NCBI GenBank assembly: GCA_021836225.1
Contig: JAKBJA010000031.1
Location: 1-17,110 of the forward strand
DNA length: 17,110 nucleotides
Direction: 5' to 3'
DNA from: Pseudomonadota bacterium
Lineage (GTDB): Bacteria; Pseudomonadota; Gammaproteobacteria; Burkholderiales; Thiobacillaceae
This document shows positions 1-10,215 of this stretch, in pieces. Position 1 is the stretch's first letter, and the number at the start of each line of letters is the position of its first letter. The notes below the pieces were generated by a model. The model had not been told where the DNA came from. It saw only the letters and a program-made list of their open reading frames with translations, and made no database searches. Position numbers and translations under genes: made by a program.

Positions 1-140
1 CCGACGTCAAGGAAGGCACGCAGGACATCGCCGCGCTGCGTGCCGAAATCGACGACGCCGTTCGCAAGGCGAATGGGCTGGTCAACGAGATCAACAAGAA
101 ATGGCCGTTTGCGCGCGACCCCGAGGTAAAGCTGCCATGA
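1..140 (+). CDS. MCE/MlaD-family protein, C-terminal end (partial)
   Basis: An open frame enters from the left edge (first whole codon at 3) and stops at the TGA at 138-140. The visible 45 residues are charged and helical and finish with NKKWPFARDPEVKLP. From memory, this Trp-Pro-Phe-x-Arg ending is typical of betaproteobacterial MCE (MlaD-like) substrate-binding proteins. Those are membrane-anchored periplasmic proteins that work with an ABC permease and ATPase in lipid transport between the membranes. The MCE domain itself is outside the window, so the call rests on the tail and on the lipoprotein gene that follows with a 4-bp ATGA overlap, a common arrangement for these operons. Any other protein with a helical tail cannot be excluded. 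Confidence 0.6.
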   Translation, partial: DVKEGTQDIAALRAEIDDAVRKANGLVNEINKKWPFARDPEVKLP

Positions 141-811
141 GAACCCTGCACGCGCTCGCCAGCCTGATCTTGCTCACCGCCTGCGGCAGCGGCGGCCCGC
201 CGCCGCCCGACTGGAAGACCGATGCGGCCGACCTGATCGAGCGTTATCAGAAACACGCCCTGCTGGGCGAGAACACGCTGGCCGAGCGCTATTTTCAGCA
301 GGCCGTTGCAGCAACCGGCGGCGCCGGCCGCGTTGCCGAGACCGCCCGCCTGTGGCTGGTGCGCTGCGCCACCCGCCGCGCCATGCTGATCGACGACGCC
401 TGCACGGAATATGCCGAATTGGCTGCCATCACACCGAACACAGCAGATCAGGCCTACTACCAGTTCGTCACCCTGCGCTGGGACGTCATTGATGTTGCCC
501 AACTGCCCGGCCAGCACCGCGACCTGGTGCGCGCAACCGCCGACAAGCGACACGAAACATTGAGCCGGATCGACAACCCACTGGCGCGCCTGCTCGACGC
601 CAGCCTACTGGTGATGCGCAAGGAAGCCCATGCCGCGACGCTGGAACTGGCTGCGGAAACCGCCTCGGAACAAGGCTGGCGTCAGCCCTTGCTGACCTAT
701 CTGAAATTGCAGCAACAACAGGCTGCCGACCAGGGCAATGCCGCTGAACAGGCCCGGCTCGCACAGCGCATTCAACTGGTCGAGCACAGCCTTTTGCCGG
801 CCAAAAAATAA
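137..811 (+). CDS. Small lipoprotein, probably part of the MCE/Mla-type operon
   Basis: This 224-residue protein starts with a short signal sequence and a lipobox, LLTAC, with the lipidated Cys at residue 16. It is followed by Gly/Ser and a poly-Pro linker, so the mature protein is probably membrane-anchored. The rest is mostly alpha-helical and Ala/Gln-rich (roughly residues 30-220), reminiscent of TPR-like folds, but no named family is recognised. The start at 137 is chosen over an in-frame ATG at 101 because it puts the signal peptide at the N-terminus, has a GAGG about 10 nt upstream, and gives an ATGA overlap with the upstream MCE-like gene. Translational coupling suggests a role with that transporter, perhaps as an accessory lipoprotein. 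This is inference from position. Confidence 0.75.
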   Translation: MRTLHALASLILLTACGSGGPPPPDWKTDAADLIERYQKHALLGENTLAERYFQQAVAATGGAGRVAETARLWLVRCATRRAMLIDDACTEYAELAAITPNTADQAYYQFVTLRWDVIDVAQLPGQHRDLVRATADKRHETLSRIDNPLARLLDASLLVMRKEAHAATLELAAETASEQGWRQPLLTYLKLQQQQAADQGNAAEQARLAQRIQLVEHSLLPAKK

Positions 812-1017
812 ACATGCGGTCTGCCGATACTCCTGTATATTCGGCGTCCTTTCGGCACAGGCCATCAATACCAATGGGTGCACCGACGGGCGCATGGCTG
901 CGTGGCTCGACAAATAAAAAACAACTGATTGACAAGCCTGAAGACGATGATTACCGTGCAGGCTCCGAGGCGCATTAACCTCGTTTAACTATAAGCTGCA
1001 ACCCTAATTTTTTGATT

Positions 1018-1024
1018 GGAGGAG
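1018..1024 (+). promoter_or_regulatory. Strong ribosome binding site of the SCP2-fold gene
   Basis: GGAGGAG lies 6 nt before the ATG at 1031. It fixes that start and makes an in-frame upstream ATG at 1016, which overlaps this site, unlikely. It is one of the few strong Shine-Dalgarno sequences in the window. Confidence 0.7.
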
Positions 1025-1030
1025 ATACCC

Positions 1031-1540
1031 ATGAAATACGCTTCGATTGCACTGGCTGCGCTGGCCGTATTCGCAACCGCTTCACATGCCGCACCGGCCA
1101 TGATGTCCCCCGAGTGGACTGCTCAGGCCTGCGATGCCTGGAACAAGGATGCAACCCTGACCGACGGCCTCGGTGATAGCTGGATCAAGAACGACAAGGG
1201 CCGCGGCTACAAGATCATTCACCTGTATCGCACCGACTGCGGTGAAGCGACCCAGACCGAACTGAAGATCGTACCCAAGGACGGCAAGGCCATGTGCGTC
1301 TACGGCGGCGCCGTGCAGAACGCCAAGATGGATCACGCGGTCGACTACACCATGCATGCCACCACCGAGCGCTGGGATCAAATGGGTGCTGGCGAATACG
1401 GCCCGATGCGGGCGATGATGTTCGGCCGCCTCAAGTTCACCGGCCCCAAAATGGAAGCCATGGGCGTGATGGGCCCGTTCGAGGCCTTCCTGCGTCTGCC
1501 GGGCAAGATTCCTGGCGACAAGGCCTGCCCCGCCAAGTAA
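1031..1540 (+). CDS. Secreted SCP2 sterol-binding-fold protein
   Basis: This 169-residue protein begins with a clear Sec signal peptide (residues 1-21; cleavage likely after the Ala of SHA), so the product is periplasmic or secreted. The mature part resembles SCP2 lipid-binding domains. The central region (about residues 95-160) holds the typical sequence of a variable strand, YGPMRAMMFGRLKFTGPK, then an amphipathic Met-rich helix and a Phe-rich segment. SCP2-fold proteins bind hydrophobic ligands in an internal cavity; the ligand here is unknown. Cysteines in the N-terminal half and near the C-terminus could form disulfides in the periplasm. The gene stands alone: a 219-nt gap precedes it and an intrinsic terminator follows. 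A role in lipid handling is inferred from the fold only. Confidence 0.7.
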   Translation: MKYASIALAALAVFATASHAAPAMMSPEWTAQACDAWNKDATLTDGLGDSWIKNDKGRGYKIIHLYRTDCGEATQTELKIVPKDGKAMCVYGGAVQNAKMDHAVDYTMHATTERWDQMGAGEYGPMRAMMFGRLKFTGPKMEAMGVMGPFEAFLRLPGKIPGDKACPAK

Positions 1541-1553
1541 GCGGCTGACGCCA

Positions 1554-1586
1554 CAAAAAAAGCCGGGAGCATTCCCGGCTTTTTTG
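1554..1586. terminator. Bidirectional intrinsic terminator between SCP2-fold gene and FKBP gene
   Basis: An 8-bp perfect stem, AGCCGGGA / TCCCGGCT with a GCAT loop (1561-1580), is preceded by an A tract and followed by a T tract. It can therefore terminate the plus-strand SCP2-fold gene and the minus-strand FKBP gene that converge on it. Confidence 0.9.
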
Positions 1587-1607
1587 CGTCAGTGTTTAGC
1601 GCCTGGC

Positions 1608-2093
1608 TTAATGAACTGTTCCGGTTTTGACATCAAGCGGCCGCCCGTTGCGGATTTCCTCCGGCGTCGCCTCGCGGATGTCCACCACGTTCACCAGGCA
1701 GGTCACGCTCTGCCCAGCCAGCGATGGGTTGCCATCCAGCGTAAGCTGGCCGTCCTCGATGGCAGTGACGTAGAAAACCTTGGTCTCGCCCGACTCGTTC
1801 TCGAACATGACCTCCGCCCCGACACGCCGGAATTCAGGCGGCACGTTTTCGATGTCATCCACAAACACCAGGCTCTCGTCGCGCAGCCCGTAGCCTTCTT
1901 CCGGCGACAGTGCGATCTCGACCCGGTCGCCGATCTTGCGGCCCGCCACCGCCGACTCGATCGCCGGCAGGATGCCGCTGTTGGCGCCCTGCACATAGCC
2001 GACCGGAATGTCGTGCTGCTCGACGACCATGCCGCGCGAGTCAAGAATGGAATAGGTAATGTATACGAGTGTGTTTTGTGTCACGGTGACCAT
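1608..2093 (-). CDS. FKBP-type peptidyl-prolyl cis-trans isomerase, SlyD-like
   Basis: This 161-residue cytosolic protein has the split FKBP domain and inserted flap of the SlyD group. FKBP halves are at about residues 5-70 and 125-145, with motifs GILPAIESAVAG (40-51), KIGD and PEEGYG (64-69). The insert-in-flap chaperone segment is at about 71-125, followed by LDGNPSLAG, equivalent to the usual DGNHPLAG. These enzymes isomerise Xaa-Pro bonds and act as folding chaperones. Unlike E. coli SlyD there is no long His/Cys-rich metal-binding tail, so nickel delivery is not suggested. The ATG at 2093 has only a weak Shine-Dalgarno. The gene is divergent from pgi (107-nt gap) and converges on the terminator at 1554-1586. 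Confidence 0.9.
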   Translation of the reverse strand: MVTVTQNTLVYITYSILDSRGMVVEQHDIPVGYVQGANSGILPAIESAVAGRKIGDRVEIALSPEEGYGLRDESLVFVDDIENVPPEFRRVGAEVMFENESGETKVFYVTAIEDGQLTLDGNPSLAGQSVTCLVNVVDIREATPEEIRNGRPLDVKTGTVH

Positions 2094-2161
2094 GCTGTCT
2101 CATCCTGAACCGTCGAAAAAGGCGCTGCGCCATAGTCTGGCTGGCGTCGGCGCGCCGTGCT

Positions 2162-2167
2162 TATGAT
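2162..2167 (+). promoter_or_regulatory. Possible -10 element upstream of pgi
   Basis: TATGAT lies 33 nt before the pgi ATG in the divergent gap between the FKBP gene and pgi. It matches the sigma-70 -10 consensus at five of six bases, but no convincing -35 hexamer is seen at the proper distance, so this is only a candidate. Confidence 0.35.
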
Positions 2168-2200
2168 ACCTTCGAAGCCTGCCCCACATATCGCTCACCT

Positions 2201-3842
<1,642 letters not shown>

Positions 3843-3853
<11 letters not shown>

Positions 3854-5282
3854 CGCGCACGCGGTAGCTGAGCGTCGTCTTGCCCTCGGCGGGCACCCTT
3901 ACCTGCCACTCGGCAGTGCCGGAGGCCGCCTTGGTATGCGGCTGCGATTCTGAAACCATCGTCCAGTCCCCCGGCATCGGCTCACGCACGATGACGGTGA
4001 CCGCGTCCGGCTTGGCGTTCTTCAGCACGATCTCGTAGGCCGACTCGAACACGTAGTTGTAGCGACCGGTACCGGCGAGTTTCTGGAACGCGGTCTGCTT
4101 CCTGTCGGCGGTGACGTCGAAAGCCTCGCCCAGTTTCAGCCGCACGGTTTCGTTCTTCGGCGTATGGTCGATGCGGTCTTCGCCGACGAATTGCGCGTTG
4201 CTCTGGCCGTCCCTCTTGTACACGCGAACGATGCCTTTGGGCAGCGGCACGCCGAGACCCTCGCCCTTGTTGTCGAATTCGACGAACACGCCGACCTTGA
4301 TCTTCTGTCCGAGGTCGCCGTGCTGGCCGGAATAATAGTAGTCGGCCCCCTGGAGCAAAAACTCCTTTCTCACCGGAACCCGGCTCGCCGACATCAGCGC
4401 CACCTGCTTGGTCTGGTTTTCCGCCAGCGAGGTAGGCCGCTGTAGGGTGTAGAGGTGATACTCGAACAGCGACTCCTGCTGCATCTCGGCAGCCTCGGCG
4501 GTTTTCGCCGCCATCGTCATCACGTCGCGCGACAGCGGCCGGGCCTCGCGCACCCGATGGAGATCGCCCGCCACCAGCTGCAGTCTGGCATTGGGGTATG
4601 CCGCGCCGCTCTGGTTGGTCAGCGTCACCCAGCCATTCAGATCCAGGCGGTCGTCTCCGGCATTCAGCTCGGCCACGTAGTCGGCGCGCCACGACAATCC
4701 GGCGGTCAGATAGGACAGCTCCAGGTTCTGCGGGCCGCCCGCCGGGTTGACCAGCGAAATCACCAGCGTGGGCTTGTCGCGCAGGGTATCGGGCACGCCG
4801 GCAAACGCCAGCCGGCCCGGCACACCGGTTTCAATGCGGTCGACGAACTTCAGCACCACACCGCCGTTGGTCGCGAGTACTGTGGCGGTTTCGCGGGTTT
4901 CTGCGCCCGTGGCAGGATTGACCTTGATGACGCTGACTTCCCGCCCGACATACTTTTCCAGCAACTTTTCAGGCGTCAGCAGATCGAAATCGAAGTTCTG
5001 TTCCTGAAGCAGGAAGCCAGCAGGGGCCGACAGGTTACGCAGTTGGGCCGTTTCGGGACGCATTTGCGCCGACACCTCGCGCCATGCCAGGTGGTTGAGG
5101 CCGCTTACCAGCCTGACCCGCCGCGCTTCCTTCACCAGGGCCAGATTGTCGTTGTAAATGGTGACCGCCACGCTCTGCTGGTCGGACGCACTGCTGATGA
5201 TCTCATCACGCGGCGCGGCCCAGCCAGCATGGGATGCGGCCATCAGCCCGACGACCATCGCCTTCAACAGTGTTTTCCTCAT
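3843..5282 (-). CDS. Secreted DUF4139 domain protein
   Basis: This 479-residue protein has an N-terminal signal peptide (residues 1-23, ending in GWA-A). The start at 5282 is preferred over an in-frame ATG at 5336 because it directly precedes the signal peptide and has GGAGG 8 nt upstream. After processing, the N-terminal part contains VTIYNDNLALVKEARRV, and the central part has ELSYLTAGLSWRADYVAEL, the hallmark of DUF4139 proteins (also seen in mucoidy-inhibitor MuiA-type proteins). The C-terminal half is beta-rich and ends with an immunoglobulin-like strand pattern. The function of the family is unknown. Location is probably periplasm or outer surface. It converges on pgi and is divergent from the EAL-like/HDOD gene. 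Confidence 0.85.
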
Positions 5283-5388
5283 CTTTCCGGCCTCCTGCTC
5301 ATCATGCGACAAACCTGAATGATGACCGAACCACACGAAAAAGGGTTCGCAGCGCTAGAATGATCGTACTACCCATGCAGTGAATAAC

Positions 5389-6681
5389 ATGACTTCAGAC
5401 GATCCCCATCCCTCGCGCATCGTTGGCGGCGGCATCAACACTAGCGAATCGGAACAGCCCGTGGTGGTGACGCAAATGCTTGGCATCGACAATAACGACC
5501 CGGTTCGTGAGGAAGCTCTGCGCGCGCGCTTTTTGTCGTTTGATCCTTTGTTCGATGCCGCCTCCAATCTGGTCGCGCATCAGCTGGTCCTGCGTGGCCG
5601 TGCCGCGCCTGCCGATGCGCCGCCCGAGCTTAGGCAAATGGAAGAAGACATGTTGCTGACCGGCCTCTATTCTTTGACCCAAGGCGGCCTGACCGGAACC
5701 CTGCCCCTGCTGGTGCGGATCAGCACCGGCGTACTGTTCAGTGACATTCCACGGCAGCTCAATCACCGTCAGCTGATCTGGTGCGTGGATATCGACAACG
5801 AGCAACATCTGGGACGCGCCCTGGCCCTGCAGGATGCCGGCCTGACGATCTGCCCCACGCTCAATCGCGACAATGCCGTTGTGCAGGAGAGTGCGTCAGC
5901 CTGGCGCTATCTCACGTGCCGCGCCGACGACACCCCGCCTGCGGTCGCTGCGCGCCTCATTGTGGAAGGGGTGCGGAACGCACCCACCCAGGCTCGCTGG
6001 CCCGAGAATGCCTGGTTCAGGGGCAGCTTCTTCTCCGGCGACACCCAGCCCGCCGAAATCAGCCACGACCAGGCAGTCCAGCTGGATTTGCTGGCCATTG
6101 CCCTGCGCGAACCGGTCGAAACGCTCGTGCAGTTCTTCCGGCTGAACCCCGACATGGCACCGCGCCTGCTCGCCATCGCCAACTCCCAGGTCGGCGGCTT
6201 GAGCCGACCCGCCGAATCGACCGCCCATGCGCTGGTCATGCTGGGATCACAACGTGCAAGCCGCGTGGCCGCTTTGCTGGCACTGGCCGGCAAGCAGCCT
6301 ACCGAGACGACGCGCCACTATGCCGTGACCGCCCTCACGCGTGCGCTGTTCATGGGGAAAATCACCCGTCTGGGAGCGCCGGCCGAGAGCGCGGCTGCCG
6401 CATTCGAAATCGGATTGTTGTCGATTGCCCCGCACGCGCTCTCGCTGCCTATTGAAAAGCTGATCCGCAAGCTGGGATTGTCGGCGACCAGCGCACGTGC
6501 ACTGAGTGCGCACCCTTCGCCCGAAGGGACGATGCTGCAATTGACGTATGCCTGTGAAAACAACGATGCCGACACTCTGGCCGCGTTTGCACAGAAACTG
6601 GATATTCCGCTGCACCAGATTTCAGTGGCCTACCTGGATGCCTTGATTGCAGCTTCGTCGCTCGACGCAGCCCTGCACTGA
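5389..6681 (+). CDS. Degenerate EAL-like plus HDOD domain protein (YuxH/CdgJ-like)
   Basis: The protein is about 430 residues. An N-terminal segment (about 50-220) follows the plan of an EAL domain: FDPLFDAASNLVAHQLVLRG matches the first strand and helix of EAL proteins, but the EAL triad itself reads QLV, and the DDF motif and other metal ligands are absent, so it should not hydrolyse c-di-GMP. The C-terminal part (about 232-425) is an HDOD domain, recognisable by RLNPDMAPRLLAIANSQ, then a Gly/Leu-rich turn and ALVMLGSQRASRVAALLALA. Such proteins (B. subtilis YuxH, Vibrio CdgJ) act in signalling, often affecting motility or biofilm. The start is uncertain: the ATG at 5389 is used, but a GTG at 5380 is in frame; neither has a good Shine-Dalgarno. 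Confidence 0.8.
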   Translation: MTSDDPHPSRIVGGGINTSESEQPVVVTQMLGIDNNDPVREEALRARFLSFDPLFDAASNLVAHQLVLRGRAAPADAPPELRQMEEDMLLTGLYSLTQGGLTGTLPLLVRISTGVLFSDIPRQLNHRQLIWCVDIDNEQHLGRALALQDAGLTICPTLNRDNAVVQESASAWRYLTCRADDTPPAVAARLIVEGVRNAPTQARWPENAWFRGSFFSGDTQPAEISHDQAVQLDLLAIALREPVETLVQFFRLNPDMAPRLLAIANSQVGGLSRPAESTAHALVMLGSQRASRVAALLALAGKQPTETTRHYAVTALTRALFMGKITRLGAPAESAAAAFEIGLLSIAPHALSLPIEKLIRKLGLSATSARALSAHPSPEGTMLQLTYACENNDADTLAAFAQKLDIPLHQISVAYLDALIAASSLDAALH

Positions 6682-6718
6682 CAGCGTAAAATGGCGGTTT
6701 TGTCTGCATCCCCGCCCC

Positions 6719-7495
6719 ATGCATCCCACCCTGGTTTTCGACATTGAAACGATTCCCGACCTTGCCGGATTTGCCGCAGTCAACGGCATAGACGAGGCCT
6801 CGTTGCCACAGGCCGAGCTCGCCGAGATGGCGCTGCTCGCCCGCCGCCAGAAAACCGGCAGCGACTTCATGCCGCATCACCTGCACCGCATCGTCGCCAT
6901 TTCCTGTGTGCTCAGAAACGGCGACCAGCTCAAGGTGTGGTCGCTCGGCGAGCCGGACAGCAGCGAAGCCGAACTGATCCAGCGCTTCTATGACGGCATC
7001 GAACGCTACACCCCGCAGCTCGTCTCGTGGAACGGCGGCGGCTTCGACCTCCCGGTACTGCACTACCGCAGCCTGATTCACGGCGTGACGGCCGCGCGCT
7101 ACTGGGACTGGGGCGATGATGACAAGGAATTCAAGTGGAATAACTATCTGGGCCGCTACCACACGCGTCACCTGGATCTGATGGACGTGCTGGCGATGTA
7201 CCAGCCGCGCGCCAATGCCCCGCTCGACCAGATGGCCAAGCTGTGCGGCTTTCCCGGCAAGCTGGGGATGGACGGCTCGAAGGTGATGGAGGCCTTCCAG
7301 AACGGCCAGATCGACGCCATCCGCAACTATTGCGAAACCGACGTGATGAACACCTGGCTGGTCTACCTGCGCTTCCAGAAGATGCGCGGCACGCTCTCCG
7401 AATCGGCCTACGCTGCCGAGATCGAACTTGCGCGCAGCACCGTGCAAACCCACCCCGCGCCGCACTGGCAGGAATTCCTGGCGGCCTGGGCATGA
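6719..7495 (+). CDS. Predicted 3'-5' exonuclease related to the PolB exonuclease domain
   Basis: This 258-residue DEDDy-type nuclease is of the stand-alone PolB-exonuclease-like family. Exo I is FDIETIPD (Asp8, Glu10), Exo II is [15 protein letters not shown] (Asp110), and Exo III is YCETDV (Tyr204 to Asp208), with an additional HLDLMDVL around Asp153. Exo motifs of this kind bind two metal ions to remove nucleotides from 3' ends. The physiological substrate is not known and may be DNA or RNA. The start at 6719 places Exo I near the N-terminus; an upstream in-frame TTG at 6647 would overlap the preceding gene. Its last bases overlap rlmD by ATGA, so the two are probably co-translated. Confidence 0.92.
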   Translation: MHPTLVFDIETIPDLAGFAAVNGIDEASLPQAELAEMALLARRQKTGSDFMPHHLHRIVAISCVLRNGDQLKVWSLGEPDSSEAELIQRFYDGIERYTPQLVSWNGGGFDLPVLHYRSLIHGVTAARYWDWGDDDKEFKWNNYLGRYHTRHLDLMDVLAMYQPRANAPLDQMAKLCGFPGKLGMDGSKVMEAFQNGQIDAIRNYCETDVMNTWLVYLRFQKMRGTLSESAYAAEIELARSTVQTHPAPHWQEFLAAWA

Positions 7496-8790
7496 ACCCG
7501 GTTGTCGACATCCTTTCCCTCGATCACGAGGGGCACGGCATCGCGCGCGTCGACGGCAAGGTCACCTTCGTCGACGGTGCGCTGGCGGGGGAACGCGCGG
7601 AAATCTCCATTTACCGCAAGCACGCCAAGTACAACTCGGCCAACGCCGTCGCCATCCTCAAGCCCAGCGCGCAGCGTACCGAGCCGCGCTGCAAATATTT
7701 TGGCCGCTGTGGCGGCTGCTCGATGCAGCACCTGGAAGCCAGCGCCCAGGTGGCCGCCAAGCAGCGCGTGCTGGAAGACAACCTCGCCCGCATCGGCAAG
7801 GTCAAACCCGATGTGATGCTGTCCGCCCTGCATGGCCCGAGCTGGGGCTATCGCACGCGCGCACGCCTGTCCGCGCGCTGGGTCGACAAGAAAGGCGGCG
7901 GGCTGGTCGGCTTCCGTGAAAAGCGTTCCAGCTACATCGCCGACATGGCGAGCTGCGAGGTACTTACCCCGGATGTTTCTGCGCTGATCCAGCCGCTACG
8001 CGGTCTGATGGGAATGCTGTCGAACGCCGACCGCATCCCGCAGATCGAGGTGGCCGTCGGCGAGCATGTCACCATCCTGGTGTTCCGCCTGCTCGAACCC
8101 TGGACCGACGACGATGTCGCCAAAGTGCGGGCATTTGCCGAACAACATCGCGTCCAGATCTGGGAGCAGGCCAAGGGGCCGGACACCGTGCGCCCCTTCT
8201 GGCCCGACATCGCCCCGGAACTCAGCTACAGCCTGCCCGAATTCGGCCTGGTGATGCCGTTCAGGCCCACCGATTTCACCCAGGTCAACGTCGCCATGAA
8301 CCGCGCCCTGGTCAGCCGCGCGCTGCGCCTCCTGAGCCCGCAACCCGGCGAACGGATCGCCGACCTGTTCTGCGGGCTGGGCAACTTCACCCTGCCCATC
8401 GCCCGTAGCGGCGCCGAGGTGATGGGCATCGAAGGCAGCGCCGAGCTGGTTGCCCGCGCACGCGAAAATGCGCTGCACAACCATCTGGCCAACGCCCGCT
8501 TCGCGGTCGACAACCTGTTCGAGATGACGCCGGAAAAATTCGCCGCCCTCGACCAGTTCGACAAGCTGCTGATCGATCCGCCGCGCAGCGGCGCCATCGA
8601 AGTCGTCAAATCCCTGCCGGACAGCGGCGCCCCCCATCGCATCGTCTACGTCTCGTGCGACCCCGCCACGCTGGCGCGCGACGCCGAGGTGCTGGTGCAC
8701 GTCAAGGGCTACCGGCTTGAAGCTGCCGGGGTCGCCAACATGTTCCCGCATACGGCGCATGTGGAGTCGATTGCCCTGTTTACGCGCTAA
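7492..8790 (+). CDS. rlmD: 23S rRNA (uracil-1939-C5)-methyltransferase
   Basis: This 432-residue enzyme methylates U1939 of 23S rRNA with S-adenosylmethionine. A short N-terminal TRAM-like domain (residues 1-58) is followed by the iron-sulfur cluster cysteines Cys67, Cys73, Cys76 ([10 protein letters not shown]) and Cys155 (MASCEV). The methyltransferase domain has the SAM-binding motif [12 protein letters not shown] (291-302), DPPRSG (362-367) and the catalytic nucleophile Cys389 in [11 protein letters not shown]. All family-defining residues are present. The true start is the ATG at 7492, within the ATGA overlap with the exonuclease gene; the same frame is open further upstream but that part is antisense-like and not family sequence. 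RlmC/RlmD/TrmA subfamilies look alike; length and TRAM plus iron-sulfur cluster favour RlmD. Confidence 0.93.
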   Translation: MNPVVDILSLDHEGHGIARVDGKVTFVDGALAGERAEISIYRKHAKYNSANAVAILKPSAQRTEPRCKYFGRCGGCSMQHLEASAQVAAKQRVLEDNLARIGKVKPDVMLSALHGPSWGYRTRARLSARWVDKKGGGLVGFREKRSSYIADMASCEVLTPDVSALIQPLRGLMGMLSNADRIPQIEVAVGEHVTILVFRLLEPWTDDDVAKVRAFAEQHRVQIWEQAKGPDTVRPFWPDIAPELSYSLPEFGLVMPFRPTDFTQVNVAMNRALVSRALRLLSPQPGERIADLFCGLGNFTLPIARSGAEVMGIEGSAELVARARENALHNHLANARFAVDNLFEMTPEKFAALDQFDKLLIDPPRSGAIEVVKSLPDSGAPHRIVYVSCDPATLARDAEVLVHVKGYRLEAAGVANMFPHTAHVESIALFTR

Positions 8791-8801
8791 TCCTTTAAAA
8801 T
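8771..8801 (+). promoter_or_regulatory. Possible promoter of lysC
   Basis: TTGCCC (8771-8776) and TAAAAT (8796-8801) with a 19-nt spacer could form a sigma-70 promoter. The -10 lies 27 nt before the lysC ATG and the element straddles the end of rlmD. The spacer is long, so the match is moderate. Confidence 0.4.
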
Positions 8802-8828
8802 CCCCCGCTTAACTCACAAACTAAAACC

Positions 8829-10058
8829 ATGGCACTCATCGTACAAAAATACGGCGGCACCTCGGTCGCCAACGTCGAACGCATCCGCGCAGTGGCGGAA
8901 CGCGTCGCCAAATTCAAGATGCTCGGGCATCAAGTGGTGGTGGTGCTCTCGGCCATGTCGGGCGAAACCAATCGCCTGATCGGGCTGGCCAAGCAGATTC
9001 AGGCCAGCCCCGACCCGCGCGAGCTGGACATGATGGTGTCGACCGGCGAGCAGGTCACCATTGCGCTGCTGGCGATGGCGCTGAAGGATTTGGGGCTGAA
9101 GGCGAAAAGCTATACCGGCGCGCAGGTGCGCATCCTCACCGACAATGCTTTCACCAAGGCACGCATCCTGTCGATCGACGAGGCCAGGATGCGTGCCGAT
9201 CTGGATTCCGGCCACGTGGTCGTGGTCGCCGGTTTCCAGGGCGTCGACGAACAGGGCAACATCACCACGCTGGGCCGCGGCGGCTCCGACACCACCGGCG
9301 TCGCGCTGGCTGCTGCGCTCAAGGCCGACGAGTGCCAGATCTACACCGACGTCGACGGCGTCTACACCACCGACCCGCGTATCGTGCCCGAGGCGCGCCG
9401 GCTCAAAACCATCACTTTCGAGGAAATGCTCGAAATGGCGAGCCTGGGTTCCAAGGTGCTGCAAATCCGCTCGGTCGAATTCGCAGGCAAATACAAAGTA
9501 AAACTCCGTGTGCTGTCCAGCTTTCAGGACGAAGGCGACGGCACGCTCATCACCTTCGAGGAAAACGACTCCATGGAACAGGCCATCATCTCCGGCATCG
9601 CCTTCAACCGTGACGAAGCCAAAATCACTGTGGTCGGCGTGCCCGACCAGCCCGGCATCGCCTACCAGATTCTCGGCCCGGTCGCCGACGCCAACATCGA
9701 CGTCGACATGATCGTGCAGAACGTCGGCCACGAAAACACCACCGACTTCACCTTCACCGTGCATCGCAACGATTTCGCCAAGGCGATGGACATCGTCAAG
9801 GCTAATGCCGCAGCTATTGGCGCACGCGAAGTCACCGGCGACGACAAGATCGCCAAGGTCTCCATCGTCGGCGTCGGCATGCGCTCGCACGTCGGCATCG
9901 CGCGCAAGATGTTCGAAACCCTGTCGAAGGAAAACATCAACCTGCAGATGATCTCCACGTCGGAAATCAAGATCTCTGTGGTGGTTGAGGACAAGTACAT
10001 GGAACTCGCAGTGCGTGCGCTGCACCAGGCCTTCGAACTCGACAAGGCCACCGCTTAA
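8829..10058 (+). CDS. lysC: Aspartokinase (aspartate kinase), lysine-sensitive type
   Basis: This 409-residue monofunctional aspartokinase catalyses the first committed step of the lysine/threonine/methionine branch (aspartate to aspartyl phosphate). The kinase domain opens with KYGGTSV (7-13), has VLSAMSGETNRL and STGEQV, and the substrate-binding GFQGVDEQGNITTLGRGGSD. Two C-terminal ACT domains (about 265-330 and 345-405) carry feedback regulation by lysine and/or threonine. An internal Met249 at 9573, with GAGGAA 9 nt before it, sits where B. subtilis and C. glutamicum aspartokinase beta subunits start, so a second, ACT-only product may be made. No Shine-Dalgarno is obvious at the main start. 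tRNA-Ser follows 54 nt downstream. Confidence 0.97.
   Translation: MALIVQKYGGTSVANVERIRAVAERVAKFKMLGHQVVVVLSAMSGETNRLIGLAKQIQASPDPRELDMMVSTGEQVTIALLAMALKDLGLKAKSYTGAQVRILTDNAFTKARILSIDEARMRADLDSGHVVVVAGFQGVDEQGNITTLGRGGSDTTGVALAAALKADECQIYTDVDGVYTTDPRIVPEARRLKTITFEEMLEMASLGSKVLQIRSVEFAGKYKVKLRVLSSFQDEGDGTLITFEENDSMEQAIISGIAFNRDEAKITVVGVPDQPGIAYQILGPVADANIDVDMIVQNVGHENTTDFTFTVHRNDFAKAMDIVKANAAAIGAREVTGDDKIAKVSIVGVGMRSHVGIARKMFETLSKENINLQMISTSEIKISVVVEDKYMELAVRALHQAFELDKATA
9573..10058 (+). other. Possible internal translation product of lysC (aspartokinase beta subunit)
   Basis: The in-frame ATG at 9573 has a good Shine-Dalgarno (GAGGAA at 9558-9563, 9-nt spacing), better than that of full-length lysC. 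Translation from it would give a 161-residue protein starting MEQAIISGIAF and consisting of both ACT domains. This position corresponds to the beta-subunit start of alpha2-beta2 aspartokinases in B. subtilis and C. glutamicum. Whether it is used here is inference. Confidence 0.4.
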
Positions 10059-10094
10059 ACGACCTGCAAGGTGGCTTTCCGCTGCGCATTCCGA

Positions 10095-10100
10095 TACAAT
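10095..10100 (+). promoter_or_regulatory. -10 element of tRNA-Ser
   Basis: TACAAT lies 12 nt before the tRNA-Ser gene, followed by a GC-rich discriminator (GCGCGGCGG), as is usual for stringently controlled stable-RNA promoters. No good -35 element is visible at 16-18 nt upstream. Confidence 0.5.
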
Positions 10101-10112
10101 GCGCGGCGGTTC

Positions 10113-10206
10113 GGAGACGTGGCCGAGAGGTTGAAGGTACTCCCCTGCTAAGGGAGCATGCGGGCTTAAACCTGCATCGAGGGTTCGAATCCCTCCGTCT
10201 CCGCCA
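10113..10206 (+). tRNA. tRNA-Ser(GCU), 94 nt, CCA encoded
   Basis: The cloverleaf is complete. Acceptor arms GGAGACG (10113-10119) and CGTCTCC (10196-10202) pair, with discriminator G and encoded CCA at 10204-10206. The anticodon stem CTCCC/GGGAG encloses anticodon GCT at 10147-10149, which reads AGC and AGU serine codons. A long variable arm (GCGGGC...GC region) is typical of class II serine tRNAs, and the T arm has GGTTCGAATCC. Confidence 0.97.
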
Positions 10207-10215
10207 AATTATGAA

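Noticed and set aside
820..850. Possible hairpin with GCCGA/TCGGC arms after the lipoprotein gene
   Set aside because: The stem is only five base pairs with a long loop and no clean T tract, so it is not supported as a terminator.
929..957. TTGACA (929-934) as a -35 element for the SCP2-fold gene
   Set aside because: The hexamer is perfect, but no acceptable -10 is found at 16-18 nt; the nearby TATAAG at 990 has no -35 at proper distance. Left as unresolved.
1584..2108. Plus-strand open frame of 174 codons
   Set aside because: It covers the FKBP gene on the other strand almost exactly; FKBP motifs decide the strand.
4455..5318. Open frame of 287 codons on the plus strand
   Set aside because: It is antisense to the DUF4139 gene, which has a signal peptide, a Shine-Dalgarno and a recognised domain; the antisense product looks compositional.
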